17,005 nucleotides of DNA from positions 1 to 17,005 of the forward strand of contig DBWR01000025.1 in the NCBI GenBank assembly GCA_002309305.1, read 5' to 3'. The notes under the pieces are model-generated. The model saw only the letters and a list, made by a program, of their open reading frames with translations. It made no database searches and was not told the DNA's origin. Every line of letters begins with the position of its first letter. Position 1 is the first letter of the stretch. The position numbers and the translations under genes were made by a program. Positions 5,573 to 13,025 of this stretch are shown piece after piece. The DNA is from Treponema sp. UBA1233. GTDB taxonomy: Bacteria; Spirochaetota; Spirochaetia; Treponematales; Treponemataceae.

Positions 5573-6759
5573 GAATGAGCCTGAACCATCTCCACGATTT
5601 CTTTAGCCATATTGTCAAGTGAAACCTGCTTTTGCACCGCACCCAACTCAAAGGCAACCTTAGGCATACCGTACACTATGCTGGAATTTTCATCCTGACC
5701 GATAGTCCATGCGCCCTGCTTCCTCAATTCGGCAAGCTGAACTGCACCATCACGTCCCATACCTGTCATGATGATGCCAAGAGCACGGTTTTGATATACC
5801 TTTGCAACGGATTCAAAAAGCACGTCAGCAGAAGGCCTGTGACCGTTTCTCTGAGGCTCCTGATTCAAGCGGATAACATTGCACAAAGAGGATTTTTCCA
5901 CAGCAATATGATAGTCACCAGGAGCTATGTATATCTGTCCCGGATGTATAAGATCCCCGTCCTCGGCTTCCTTTACGTCAAGGGGACAAACCCTATCCAG
6001 ACTGGATGCAAATTCCTTTGTAAATCCTGCAGGCATATGCTGAACAACAAGAATCGGCTTTGAAAACTTTGGCGGGATTTTTGCAAACACTTCCCTTAGG
6101 GCATTCGGTCCGCCGGTAGAAATTCCAATGGCAACAATGTCAATTGGACCACCCTCCCTCAACGGAGTGATGACCTGGGGTTCCTTTTTGGATGACTGGA
6201 ACAGATGCGGGTTGAATGCGGGGGCTGCTTCGGCTGTGGCAGGCTTTATCTTGTCGATGATGCCTTCCTTTTCCGCTGCGTTTTCGGCTTCCTTCAACTT
6301 TACCTGCTGCATGAAGTATTCCATCGGGTAAGTTTCTTTGCCGTGTCTGCGTGCGTATCGTCCACCGTACGAAGCAATGTTTTCTATTATTCTGTGTGAA
6401 ACCGAAGAAATGTTGCTGGAAATGGCTCCACTGGGTTTCGTGATGAAGTCGCTTGCACCAAGTTCCAGACAGTTCATCGTAACCGCCGCACCCTTGGTTG
6501 CAATTGAAGAAAGAATGATTACAGGAATGTCGATTCCCTGCATCTTGCGTTCTTCCAAAAACTGAATGCCGTTCATCTCGGGCATTTCTATATCCAAGAG
6601 GATTACGTCAGGTTTCAACATCGGGATCTTCTGAAGGCAGAATTTGCCGTTCATGGCTGTACCGACAGTCTTTAAACCGACAGTGGAATCAACTATCCTT
6701 GAAATCAGATTGCGCATCAAAGCTGAATCGTCACAAACTAAAACAGAAATATCATCCAT
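5569..6759 (-). CDS. cheB: Chemotaxis response regulator protein-glutamate methylesterase CheB
   Basis: A protein of 396 residues. The N-terminal receiver domain (5-125) has acidic residues D10 and D11, phospho-acceptor D56 (LLDIEMPEMNG) and Lys108. A linker of about 75 residues (130-204), Lys/Glu-rich and longer than usual, joins it to the methylesterase domain (205-394). The catalytic triad is visible: Ser214 in GISTGGP, His241 in QHMPAGFT, Asp337 in GMGRDG. CheB, once phosphorylated by CheA, removes methyl groups (and deamidates Gln) on chemoreceptors, opposing CheR. It follows cheR by 38 bases; GAGAGGGG lies about 9 bases before the ATG. Its stop overlaps that of the convergent lipoprotein gene by 4 bases. 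No other che gene or receptor is in the window. Confidence 0.96.
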   Translation of the reverse strand: MDDISVLVCDDSALMRNLISRIVDSTVGLKTVGTAMNGKFCLQKIPMLKPDVILLDIEMPEMNGIQFLEERKMQGIDIPVIILSSIATKGAAVTMNCLELGASDFITKPSGAISSNISSVSHRIIENIASYGGRYARRHGKETYPMEYFMQQVKLKEAENAAEKEGIIDKIKPATAEAAPAFNPHLFQSSKKEPQVITPLREGGPIDIVAIGISTGGPNALREVFAKIPPKFSKPILVVQHMPAGFTKEFASSLDRVCPLDVKEAEDGDLIHPGQIYIAPGDYHIAVEKSSLCNVIRLNQEPQRNGHRPSADVLFESVAKVYQNRALGIIMTGMGRDGAVQLAELRKQGAWTIGQDENSSIVYGMPKVAFELGAVQKQVSLDNMAKEIVEMVQAHS

Positions 6760-6797
6760 TAAACAATACCCCTCTCTTCGTTCATCTATTATCGTTA

Positions 6798-7610
6798 CTA
6801 TTTCTTTTCATACAAACAGGCCCAGTCGGTCTTGAGGAATTCAAATTTTGTATCCATACCAAACAGACTTTCTGAATGACCTATGAAAAGATATGAATTT
6901 GGCGCCATTGCATTGTAGAATCTGTCTATTGTAGCCTTTTGGGCCGCCTCATCAAAGTAAATCAGTACGTTGCGGCAGAAAACCACATCCAGGTTGCGCG
7001 AACCGCTGTCGTGACGCAGATTGTGGTAGTCAAAGCGGATTGTCTTCATCAAATCGGTTTTTACCTGATATCCATTGTCGCTTTTGGTAAAATACTTGTC
7101 CAGATAATCCTGGGGAACGCCGGATATGCGGGACTCTGGATAAAATCCCTGCTGACCAACCATCAGGGATTTGAGCGAAATGTCTGAGGCAATGATGTCG
7201 AAAGTATATGGGGAAGGAAGCTTGTCCTTTAAAATCATGGCAATTGTGTACGGTTCCTCACCAGTTGAACATCCCGCACTCCAGATGTGAATCTTTGTGT
7301 CTCCGGTTTTCTTTTTGTTTTCTATTACATGAGGAATGACATAATTTACGAGGGCATCAAAATGCGGCTGGTTCCTGAAGAATCGGGTCAGATTTGTCGT
7401 AACGCTGTCCAAAAATGCCTTGAATTCAGCCTGATCGGTAGTTACCAGCTTGTAATAGTCCATTACATCGGACAACTGCTTTTCCCTGAGACGTTCCTTT
7501 AAACGGCTATCCAGGATGGAGCGGTTGGTATCAGAAAAAGTGATTCCGCTGGCATCATAAATCAAAACGCGGTACTGGTCAAACTGAGAATCTGTTAACA
7601 AATCTGACAT
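6798..7610 (-). CDS. cheR: Chemoreceptor protein-glutamate O-methyltransferase CheR
   Basis: A protein of 270 residues. The helical N-terminal domain (about 1-75) is followed by the SAM-dependent methyltransferase domain. Motifs: TTNLTRFFR (71-79), SAGCSTGEEPYT (111-122, SAM binding), ASDIS (141-145), FCRNVLIYFD (211-220) and FIGHSESL (242-249). CheR methylates receptor glutamates using S-adenosylmethionine to raise kinase output during adaptation. No C-terminal TPR extension is present. The ATG at 7610 has no Shine-Dalgarno at normal distance (GGGGA is about 14 bases away), while a consensus promoter ends 8 bases before it, so the mRNA may be nearly leaderless. It is followed by cheB, the opposing enzyme. 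Confidence 0.96.
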   Translation of the reverse strand: MSDLLTDSQFDQYRVLIYDASGITFSDTNRSILDSRLKERLREKQLSDVMDYYKLVTTDQAEFKAFLDSVTTNLTRFFRNQPHFDALVNYVIPHVIENKKKTGDTKIHIWSAGCSTGEEPYTIAMILKDKLPSPYTFDIIASDISLKSLMVGQQGFYPESRISGVPQDYLDKYFTKSDNGYQVKTDLMKTIRFDYHNLRHDSGSRNLDVVFCRNVLIYFDEAAQKATIDRFYNAMAPNSYLFIGHSESLFGMDTKFEFLKTDWACLYEKK

Positions 7611-7618
7611 ATTAAGTA

Positions 7619-7647
7619 ATTATATCCCCACTTTGGCAAAATGTCCA
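7619..7647 (-). promoter_or_regulatory. Strong sigma-70-type promoter directly before cheR
   Basis: On the minus strand TGGACA (7647-7642; 5 of 6) is followed by 17 bases and a perfect TATAAT (7624-7619). Only 8 bases separate the -10 from the cheR ATG, so transcription would start within one or two bases of the start codon. Confidence 0.7.
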
Positions 7648-7660
7648 CTGATATTTATGC

Positions 7661-8815
7661 CTAATTCAATTCAACGCGCAGTTCAGGATTGATTGAATTG
7701 CCGTTTTTGTAAACCGTAAAATGCAGGTGTGGACCGGTACTCTGACCAGTGCTTCCGACTTTACCGATTTTTGTCGTTGTGTAAACGTACTGTCCCTTGG
7801 AAACAAGTATTGAGCTCATGTGTCCGTAGAGGGTCTTGTAGCCGGAATGGTGGCTGATTATGACGTAATTTCCGTAGACGTTACTCCATCCCGCCGTAAT
7901 GACTTCTCCCTCAGAAGCTGCATAAATCGGAGTGCCGGTTGGACAAGCCATGTCGATACCACCGTGGTATGTGCGTTTTGAAGAATCGAACGGGCTTACA
8001 CGCCAGCCGAAACGTGAAGATATGTAATAGCTTGAATGAAGCGGATTCTTAAAGAGGTCGCCGTTGATCTCCAGCAGAGTGATGCGGTCCATCTTTGCGC
8101 CTGTAACAAAAACCGTACGGCCTGCAGAAAGGGACTGGTTTTCCGGCATGGAATTAACCAAGGCAACTTTATCTGCCGGAACTGAATATTTTTTTGCTAT
8201 TGTTTCAGGAGTTTCTCCGTCAGTCTTGACTGTGTAAAGGATGCCTTCCATTGTAGGAATCTTAAGATACTGTCCGATCGGAATGGTTCTGGAAGACTTG
8301 ATGTTGTTTACGCTTATGATTGTGTCTGTCGTAATACCGTAGCGGCTGGCAATCTCGCTGATTGTGTCACCAGATTTGACCCTATATGAAAAATAGGAAA
8401 GTACGTTGTCTTCTGAAGGATTTACAGGAATTTCCGCAACAGCTGTTTCGGTTTCTTCGCCAGCGGACTCTTCAACATCCTCAAGCAGGGCTTCGACAGG
8501 GAGTTCGTCTTCAAAACCGCGGCCCAATTCGGCCAATTCGGTCTCAGACAGTTCTTCCTCTGCTGCGGCTACCGGTTCAACTGCCGGCAAATCGGCAAGA
8601 ATCACGTCTGATGCCAGAGTTTCCTGCATCGGGAACCTTTCGCTCAAATCGGCATAGAAATCCATGCTCAAATCCGGAATGCCTGGCGTATCCAAACCAC
8701 CCATACCACGGTAGTTGTTGTGATGCACCACTGCCACCGTCGTCGCAATGACAAAGGTTGCTGCACCCAAGACGCTAAGAGAACATACCAATCCGAATTT
8801 GACAAAAGACTTCAT
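7661..8815 (-). CDS. LysM-repeat M23 (LytM-type) metallopeptidase, membrane-anchored
   Basis: A protein of 384 residues from the ATG at 8815. An N-terminal membrane segment (about 6-30) anchors it. Next come a very acidic Ala/Glu-rich linker (about 70-130), two LysM peptidoglycan-binding repeats (about 144-187 and 193-238) and a C-terminal M23 domain (about 262-384). Zinc and catalytic residues are present: His284 and Asp288 (HGGID), His331 (YGHMS), His363 and His365 (GPHLHF). It should be an active endopeptidase on peptidoglycan cross-bridges in the periplasm. The start is uncertain: in-frame ATG 8869 and GTG 8899 (abutting the rlmE stop) are possible and add 18 or 28 basic residues. ATG 8815 is chosen because it opens the membrane segment and lies behind a promoter-like pair, but its Shine-Dalgarno (AAGAGA) is weak. 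Confidence 0.9.
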   Translation of the reverse strand: MKSFVKFGLVCSLSVLGAATFVIATTVAVVHHNNYRGMGGLDTPGIPDLSMDFYADLSERFPMQETLASDVILADLPAVEPVAAAEEELSETELAELGRGFEDELPVEALLEDVEESAGEETETAVAEIPVNPSEDNVLSYFSYRVKSGDTISEIASRYGITTDTIISVNNIKSSRTIPIGQYLKIPTMEGILYTVKTDGETPETIAKKYSVPADKVALVNSMPENQSLSAGRTVFVTGAKMDRITLLEINGDLFKNPLHSSYYISSRFGWRVSPFDSSKRTYHGGIDMACPTGTPIYAASEGEVITAGWSNVYGNYVIISHHSGYKTLYGHMSSILVSKGQYVYTTTKIGKVGSTGQSTGPHLHFTVYKNGNSINPELRVELN

Positions 8816-8827
8816 TTTAGTTCTCTT

Positions 8828-8856
8828 ACTATACCACATTTTGCCATCAATTACAA
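8828..8856 (-). promoter_or_regulatory. Possible promoter before the M23 peptidase gene
   Basis: On the minus strand TTGTAA (8856-8851; 4 of 6) is followed by 17 bases and TATAGT (8833-8828; 5 of 6), 12 bases before the ATG at 8815. If real, it excludes the two upstream starts for transcripts from this promoter and gives a leader of only about 5 bases. Confidence 0.45.
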
Positions 8857-8899
8857 TTTTCTTTCCCATAAATTTCCCACTTTTTTGAAAAAAATTCAC

Positions 8900-9523
8900 C
8901 TAAGCGTCTTCCGCTCCAGGAACTTTTCTCTTTAACCCCACCAAATATGTCTCAAAAGACTCAGATCTACATGCCTCAGGCTTAAATCCCCTTGCCGAAG
9001 CAAATATCTCCTTCATTTTAAGCAGCTCCTTCTGCTGGTTTCCGTTCTGGAAGATTTTGACGCAGAAATTGCCGTTTGGCTTGAGCATTTGACCCGCATA
9101 CCAGATTGCCATTTCCACCAGAGCCTTGGACCGGGCTGTATCCACCGTCCTGTTTCCGGTTGTAAGGGGTGCCGCATCGCATACAACAAGGTCGTAGGGC
9201 CCATTCTGCTGAATTTTGACACGTATCTCCTCGCTAAGCAAATCCCCCTGGAAAAACACCAGATTTTCGCCCTTTACAGACGAATCAAGCGGATTCAGGT
9301 CTACGGACACCACTTTGCCCGTACCGCCAAGGTTCCTCAAAAGCCAAGTCGTCCAACTGCCGGGAGCTGAGCCTAAATCAAGCACTACATCCCCTTTCTT
9401 CAACATACCGAATTTTTTGTCGATTTCCTGAAGCTTGTACACACTGCGGGCCGGATAACCTTCCTTAAAGGCTTTTTGAGACCAAAAATCCGGCTTGCTG
9501 TAACTGTTCTGTTTGGACGGCAT
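8900..9523 (-). CDS. rlmE: 23S rRNA (uridine-2'-O-)methyltransferase RlmE (FtsJ/RrmJ)
   Basis: A protein of about 207 residues from the ATG at 9523. It is a SAM-dependent Rossmann methyltransferase of the RlmE family, which 2'-O-methylates U2552 (E. coli numbering) in the A-loop of 23S rRNA late in 50S assembly. Numbered from the TTG two codons upstream, it shows YPARSVYKL with the first Lys (K32), DLGSAPGSW (51-59) for SAM, VVCDAAP with Asp118, FCVKIF with Lys158 and SESFETYLV with Glu193. These match the K-D-K-E catalytic tetrad of E. coli RrmJ. No Shine-Dalgarno is seen before either start; a GATAAT lies 6 bases before the ATG. Its stop is followed directly by a GTG that could start the M23 gene. 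Confidence 0.92.
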   Translation of the reverse strand: MPSKQNSYSKPDFWSQKAFKEGYPARSVYKLQEIDKKFGMLKKGDVVLDLGSAPGSWTTWLLRNLGGTGKVVSVDLNPLDSSVKGENLVFFQGDLLSEEIRVKIQQNGPYDLVVCDAAPLTTGNRTVDTARSKALVEMAIWYAGQMLKPNGNFCVKIFQNGNQQKELLKMKEIFASARGFKPEACRSESFETYLVGLKRKVPGAEDA

Positions 9524-9591
9524 AGTCAAATTATCGGAAAAATGAAGCTAAATTATTAGAAAACAAATAAATAAGTCCTCATCCGACCTTA

Positions 9592-9626
9592 AACTTTCAG
9601 TTCTCAACTTTCAATTTTCAACTTCC
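9592..9626. repeat. Heptamer repeat tract, locus 1 (consensus AWCTTTC)
   Basis: Five imperfect heptamers in a row (AACTTTC, AGTTCTC, AACTTTC, AATTTTC, AACTTCC) on the plus strand, with a clear 14-base period at 9592, 9606 and 9620. The tract lies between rlmE and the anti-sigma gene and overlaps the anti-sigma stop codon (TGA at 9620-9618, minus strand). Related tracts occur at 13026-13053 and 16128-16148. Confidence 0.65.
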
Positions 9627-10070
9627 AGAACTCGTTTTTGAATTAATCTTTTTGACAAATATATCCATGTTTGTATAGACCATTACGGCAATATACACAA
9701 TGATGCAAATGGCAAATGCAAATGAAAAATTGAACGTGAGAACGTCGACTTGGGGTAAGATTCCGCAGAAAACAAGAATCGCAGTCAGGAATGCCACGGC
9801 ATACAAAATCCAAGCCACCAGAGAAAGCTTTTTCTGTCTGGGCATGTAGCTGGGATCGATTTTGCGGAGGGACTCGCTGATTGATTCAGTATTTACGGGA
9901 GAAGTGATTGTAACTGGTCCGGCCGCTATTTTTTCCGCCCGGGAAATTGCCTTTATCTCTCCACGACATTTTGGACACGCAAGAAGGTGTTTTGTAACAG
10001 ACCTAGGTATTTTCTCGCCCTTGTCCAAAGAAAGATAGGCGTCCATGCATTCTTCACAGTTAATCTTCAT
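9618..10070 (-). CDS. Probable zinc-motif anti-sigma factor (membrane protein)
   Basis: A protein of 150 residues. The N-terminal domain carries the ZAS-type motif HLLACPKC (His28, Cys32, Cys35: H-x3-C-x2-C) with additional Cys5 and Cys8, typical of anti-sigma factors that clamp ECF sigma factors, often with bound zinc. Two membrane helices follow (about 83-103 and 114-133), then a short basic cytoplasmic tail. The gene starts 19 bases after the ECF sigma gene, with AGGAGA about 6 bases before the ATG, the usual cognate order. It should hold the sigma factor inactive at the membrane until a signal arrives; the signal is unknown. The last codons run into a heptamer repeat tract that supplies the stop. 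Confidence 0.82.
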   Translation of the reverse strand: MKINCEECMDAYLSLDKGEKIPRSVTKHLLACPKCRGEIKAISRAEKIAAGPVTITSPVNTESISESLRKIDPSYMPRQKKLSLVAWILYAVAFLTAILVFCGILPQVDVLTFNFSFAFAICIIVYIAVMVYTNMDIFVKKINSKTSSGS

Positions 10071-10089
10071 TTCATTCTCCTATACAGCC

Positions 10090-10674
10090 TCAATTCTTGT
10101 AGGAATATTCCAACAGTTTTTGCCTTAGCAGTTTTTTTGCCCTGAAAATATGGGATTTTATCGTATTCACCGGGAAACCGGTTATGATTGCAATTTCTTC
10201 GTAGCTGAAGTCATAGAAAAAGTAAAAGTCCAGGCAGATGGCATAATTCAGAGGCAGTTCCTGTATTGCCTCACGGACCGCTTCCTTGGTCAAATTGAAT
10301 ATCTGTTCTTCTTCCGGGGTCTTGAAGCTTGATTTGAGTTCAAAATCATCGGCAAGTGACTCGCAGTCTTTTTTTGCATTCTTGGCGTTTATGGCAGTGG
10401 TATAGGCGATTCTGGTAATCCATGTGGCAAAGGAGCTTTCACCCCTGAATGTCGAAAGGTTCTTGTACACCTTGATGAATACTTCCTGCATGAAATCTTC
10501 AGTATCGCTTTGATTTCTGAAAAATTGAATGCCCACCGCACGCACACGGTTTTGATAAAATGATATGAGTTTGGCAAAAGAATCGTTGTTGCCTTCAAAA
10601 CATTCTTTAATCAGTTGAGTATCGCGCTTGAGGATTTGCTTTTTGTCTGCATCACCGGTATTATCGGGTTTCAT
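10090..10674 (-). CDS. ECF (sigma-70 family) RNA polymerase sigma factor
   Basis: A protein of 194 residues with the two-domain ECF layout. Region 2 (about 20-95) includes DTEDFMQEVFIKVYKNLSTF and ESSFATWITRIAYTTAIN. Region 4 (about 135-190) has ELPLNYAICLDFYFFYDFSY and the helix-turn-helix EEIAIITGFPVNTIKSHIFR. There is no region 1.1 or 3. It redirects RNA polymerase to a specific promoter set; the regulon cannot be read from this window. AAGGA stands just before the ATG, inside the end of the upstream membrane protein gene (14-base overlap), and the anti-sigma gene follows. These three genes form a tight unit. Confidence 0.93.
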   Translation of the reverse strand: MKPDNTGDADKKQILKRDTQLIKECFEGNNDSFAKLISFYQNRVRAVGIQFFRNQSDTEDFMQEVFIKVYKNLSTFRGESSFATWITRIAYTTAINAKNAKKDCESLADDFELKSSFKTPEEEQIFNLTKEAVREAIQELPLNYAICLDFYFFYDFSYEEIAIITGFPVNTIKSHIFRAKKLLRQKLLEYSYKN

Positions 10675-11020
10675 TTTCCTTCTTATGCTTGAAGCTTGGG
10701 TTTACCTTGTAGAACAAGAGTAATGAAAGACCCACAACAAGCGGAACAGCTCCTCCAAGCAAAGAAAAAGACAGACCGTCTATCAATAGAAATAGAATTG
10801 TCAGAACTACTCCCACACCTGTAAGGCAAAGCCCCGTAAGAAGAGAAAAAACTTCGAGATTAACATGAACCGGCTGATACGACCCCTGCGCTATCCTCTG
10901 TCTGTTTTCACGATGTTTCCAAAGCAGTGCAAAAAACAAGATGATGGCACCAAAACAGATGCCTACGATTGGAACCAGAGAAACAATAACTTGAGCGGCT
11001 GGTGTAACTGTACCTTCCAT
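10661..11020 (-). CDS. Small membrane protein, DUF6249-like, upstream of the ECF sigma factor
   Basis: A protein of 119 residues with three predicted membrane helices (about 8-30, 57-79 and 84-104) and a basic loop after the first (KHRENRQRIAQGSY). The pattern of a helix followed by H-R-x2-R and a G resembles DUF6249 proteins, small membrane proteins often found beside ECF sigma genes, but I recognise it only loosely. GAGG lies about 9 bases before the ATG at 11020. Its end overlaps the sigma gene start by 14 bases, so it is probably translated together with the sigma factor and may take part in the same signalling. I see no convincing promoter in the 62-base gap before it. Confidence 0.7.
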   Translation of the reverse strand: MEGTVTPAAQVIVSLVPIVGICFGAIILFFALLWKHRENRQRIAQGSYQPVHVNLEVFSLLTGLCLTGVGVVLTILFLLIDGLSFSLLGGAVPLVVGLSLLLFYKVNPSFKHKKENETR

Positions 11021-11082
11021 AACTTAACCTCAACTTAATAGACAAAACACATTTCTATTTGTTGCAGTATCTTGACAAAAGA

Positions 11083-11649
11083 CTATTGAAAAAACTGATA
11101 CTCATCAAAATAAAGTTTGGTGATTTTTCCCATTACAAGCTGTTCGTTAATCTGTTCGGTAAGCTCTTCCTTTATCTGCTTTTCGCCTATGGAAAGAAGC
11201 TCGCTTTTTGTGTGTGTCGTGAAATAATCGTTGATAATGCTCTTGATCAGCCTGTCTTTCTGGGAGATTTCCTCGTACAGCGGAGTGTCGTCATCCGGGA
11301 AAGAGAACCATGGAGTCACCACCATGACGCACCCAGCTTCTTCATCCGATTCAGCCCTGGTAATGGGACGCATCTGCCCCAGTTCGTTGAATGTGGTTAC
11401 CTTGGACTTTGACCTTTTGCTGCGGTTTATGACTTTCTGCGGTGTAGGATCGTTCCTTCGGTACTGGTTTTCCGCATTTCTGTTGAACGCAATGAACAGG
11501 ATTCCCGTGGAAACAAAACCGACCACAACAACCATCAGAACCACAGACAGAATCTTTGGAAGTCTGGATGTTTTTACGGGTTCAGAGTATACGTTATCAG
11601 TAAAAAAAGCTTGTGCCCGGCTGGCGTACGGATTTTCCCTATATTCCAT
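11083..11649 (-). CDS. FliL-like single-pass membrane protein
   Basis: A protein of 188 residues with a cytoplasmic N-terminus, one membrane helix (about 33-54), a basic Ser/Lys/Arg-rich segment (62-83) and a C-terminal periplasmic domain (about 106-188). That domain matches the FliL type: SFPDDDTPLYEEISQKDRLI, a helix ending in TKSELLS, KQIKEELTEQINEQL, then GKITKLYFDEYQFFQ. FliL proteins surround the flagellar stator; a role near the spirochaetal periplasmic flagellum is plausible. The ATG at 11649 is preferred over TTG 11673 because AGGGAGG lies 11 bases upstream and a promoter is placed just before it. No other flagellar gene lies nearby, so this may be a stand-alone paralogue. Confidence 0.72.
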   Translation of the reverse strand: MEYRENPYASRAQAFFTDNVYSEPVKTSRLPKILSVVLMVVVVGFVSTGILFIAFNRNAENQYRRNDPTPQKVINRSKRSKSKVTTFNELGQMRPITRAESDEEAGCVMVVTPWFSFPDDDTPLYEEISQKDRLIKSIINDYFTTHTKSELLSIGEKQIKEELTEQINEQLVMGKITKLYFDEYQFFQ

Positions 11650-11673
11650 TTTGAGCCATTCCTCCCTAAGCAA

Positions 11674-11702
11674 ACTATACCCTATTCTTCCAAAAACCTC
11701 AA
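11674..11702 (-). promoter_or_regulatory. Predicted promoter of the FliL-like gene
   Basis: On the minus strand TTGAGG (11702-11697; 4 of 6) is followed by 17 bases and TATAGT (11679-11674; 5 of 6). The start would be near 11667, just before the Shine-Dalgarno AGGGAGG and the ATG at 11649. It lies 12 bases beyond the hflX stop. Confidence 0.55.
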
Positions 11703-11713
11703 GACAAAAAAAC

Positions 11714-13006
11714 TCACAGTGATTTTACGATGTATGGAGACAAAAGTGACAGTGTCCGGGTGGTAGCATTTCCATCCTCATGAAGGATGCCGGGGATTCT
11801 TGCCTCAAGCTCTATCGTGTCAGAAAGCCATTCTTCCTTTTCTATGGTGCCGTTTTTCCTAACCAGCTCAACAAGGTGGTTTTGTGCCATCGGTATGCTA
11901 AAGTCCCTGAGTTTGCCCAAAAGGATTTCGGTCATCTGTTCAAGCAGAATGTCAAAGCCCTGCTGTGTATGAGCCGAGACCTTTACCGCATCCGGGAAGG
12001 CCGTGTTCAGCTCAGCGATTTTTTCAGCGTCATCCTGAACCGCATCAATTTTATTGAGCACAACAAGCCGTGGGATTTCACCTGCATGAATTTCGTCAAG
12101 AACGCGCAGGACCTGATTGTACTGCCACACGCACTGACTGTCGCTTGAGTCCACCACAAGAAGCAAAAGGTCACAGATGGACGCTTCTTCCAGAGTTGAA
12201 CGGAACGCATCGATAAGCGTATGGGGAAGATTTGAAATGAAACCGACAGTATCCGTAAGCAGAACGGAAGATGCCTGTGAGATTGCAAACTTTCGGGTAG
12301 TCGGATCCAGGGTTGCAAAAAGCTTGTCTTCAACAAAAACGTCGGCACCGGTTAGGGCGTTCAGCAGACTGGACTTTCCGGCATTGGTGTATCCCACAAG
12401 AGAACATGTTGCAACGGCTGTCTTTTCCCTGAGTTTCCTTTGGGTTTCACGGTTGGAGGCTACCTGCTCCAGTTCCTTTTTAATCTGAATGATTTTGTCT
12501 TCTATCTGGCGGCGGTCAAGTTCCAGCTGTGTTTCTCCACTACCCTTTGCACCATAGTTTCCACCCCTCTGCCTTGCCATGTCTCCGTACATGTGGCTCA
12601 ATCGCGGAAGTGAATATGTAAGCTTTGCCAGTTCCACCTGAAGAGTGGCTTCCTTTGTCTTGGCCCTCTGCGCAAAAATGCGGATGATGATTTCGTTACG
12701 GTCACAGACGGGAATGCCCGTAAGCTTTTCCCAGTTGCGCTGCTTGGTAGGCTCAAGCTCCCAGTCGAATATGATGGTGTCGGCAAAAATTTCCTTAGCC
12801 CTTTCCGCGATTCTTTGGGCGGTTCCGGTTCCCATTCCGTATGCGGGTGTCGGCTCACGTCGTGCGAGTACTATGACTCCGGCGGTTTCCATGCCCAATG
12901 TATCCACCAGCCCCTTGAGTTCATCCGGCTCCCTGTCATCCTTGTTCGGGTTTCCCACCAAAAGGCAGCGTACCTTACGTTCTTCCTCTTCTTTCACTTC
13001 AACCAT
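11714..13006 (-). CDS. hflX: GTPase HflX
   Basis: A protein of 430 residues of the HflX family, a ribosome-associated GTPase that splits stalled or stressed 70S ribosomes. The N-terminal HflX domain (about 13-190) includes ARREPTPAYGMGTGTAQ, LPRLSHMYGDMARQRGG and the family signature GAKGSGETQLELDRR (152-166). A coiled helix comes before the G domain: G1 GYTNAGKS (205-212), ATLDPTTRK (231-239), G3 DTVGF (252-256), G4 NKID (318-321) and an SAHTQQG segment for G5. A C-terminal domain follows. The ATG at 13006 has no Shine-Dalgarno, and a TATAAT ends 8 bases before it. hflX is divergent from the M16 protease gene. Confidence 0.95.
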   Translation of the reverse strand: MVEVKEEEERKVRCLLVGNPNKDDREPDELKGLVDTLGMETAGVIVLARREPTPAYGMGTGTAQRIAERAKEIFADTIIFDWELEPTKQRNWEKLTGIPVCDRNEIIIRIFAQRAKTKEATLQVELAKLTYSLPRLSHMYGDMARQRGGNYGAKGSGETQLELDRRQIEDKIIQIKKELEQVASNRETQRKLREKTAVATCSLVGYTNAGKSSLLNALTGADVFVEDKLFATLDPTTRKFAISQASSVLLTDTVGFISNLPHTLIDAFRSTLEEASICDLLLLVVDSSDSQCVWQYNQVLRVLDEIHAGEIPRLVVLNKIDAVQDDAEKIAELNTAFPDAVKVSAHTQQGFDILLEQMTEILLGKLRDFSIPMAQNHLVELVRKNGTIEKEEWLSDTIELEARIPGILHEDGNATTRTLSLLSPYIVKSL

Positions 13007-13014
13007 AGAAAAAT

Positions 13015-13020
13015 ATTATA
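13015..13020 (-). promoter_or_regulatory. TATAAT -10 box directly before hflX
   Basis: A perfect TATAAT (13020-13015, minus strand) stands 8 bases before the hflX ATG. The best -35 at 17 bases is TTTCAA (3 of 6), inside the heptamer repeat tract. The predicted start falls at or within two bases of the ATG. Confidence 0.55.
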
Positions 13021-13025
13021 GCATT

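Noticed and set aside
8386..8751. Plus-strand open frame of 121 codons opposite the M23 peptidase
   Set aside because: It is antisense to the acidic linker and membrane segment; the composition (Arg, Gln, Leu, Pro) is a mirror of the Glu/Ala-rich sense frame, with no recognisable domain.
11072..11100. TTGACA on the plus strand at 11072 with a TGATAC 18 bases on
   Set aside because: It lies at the 3' end of the FliL-like gene on the wrong strand, and no plausible gene follows; the -10 match is poor.
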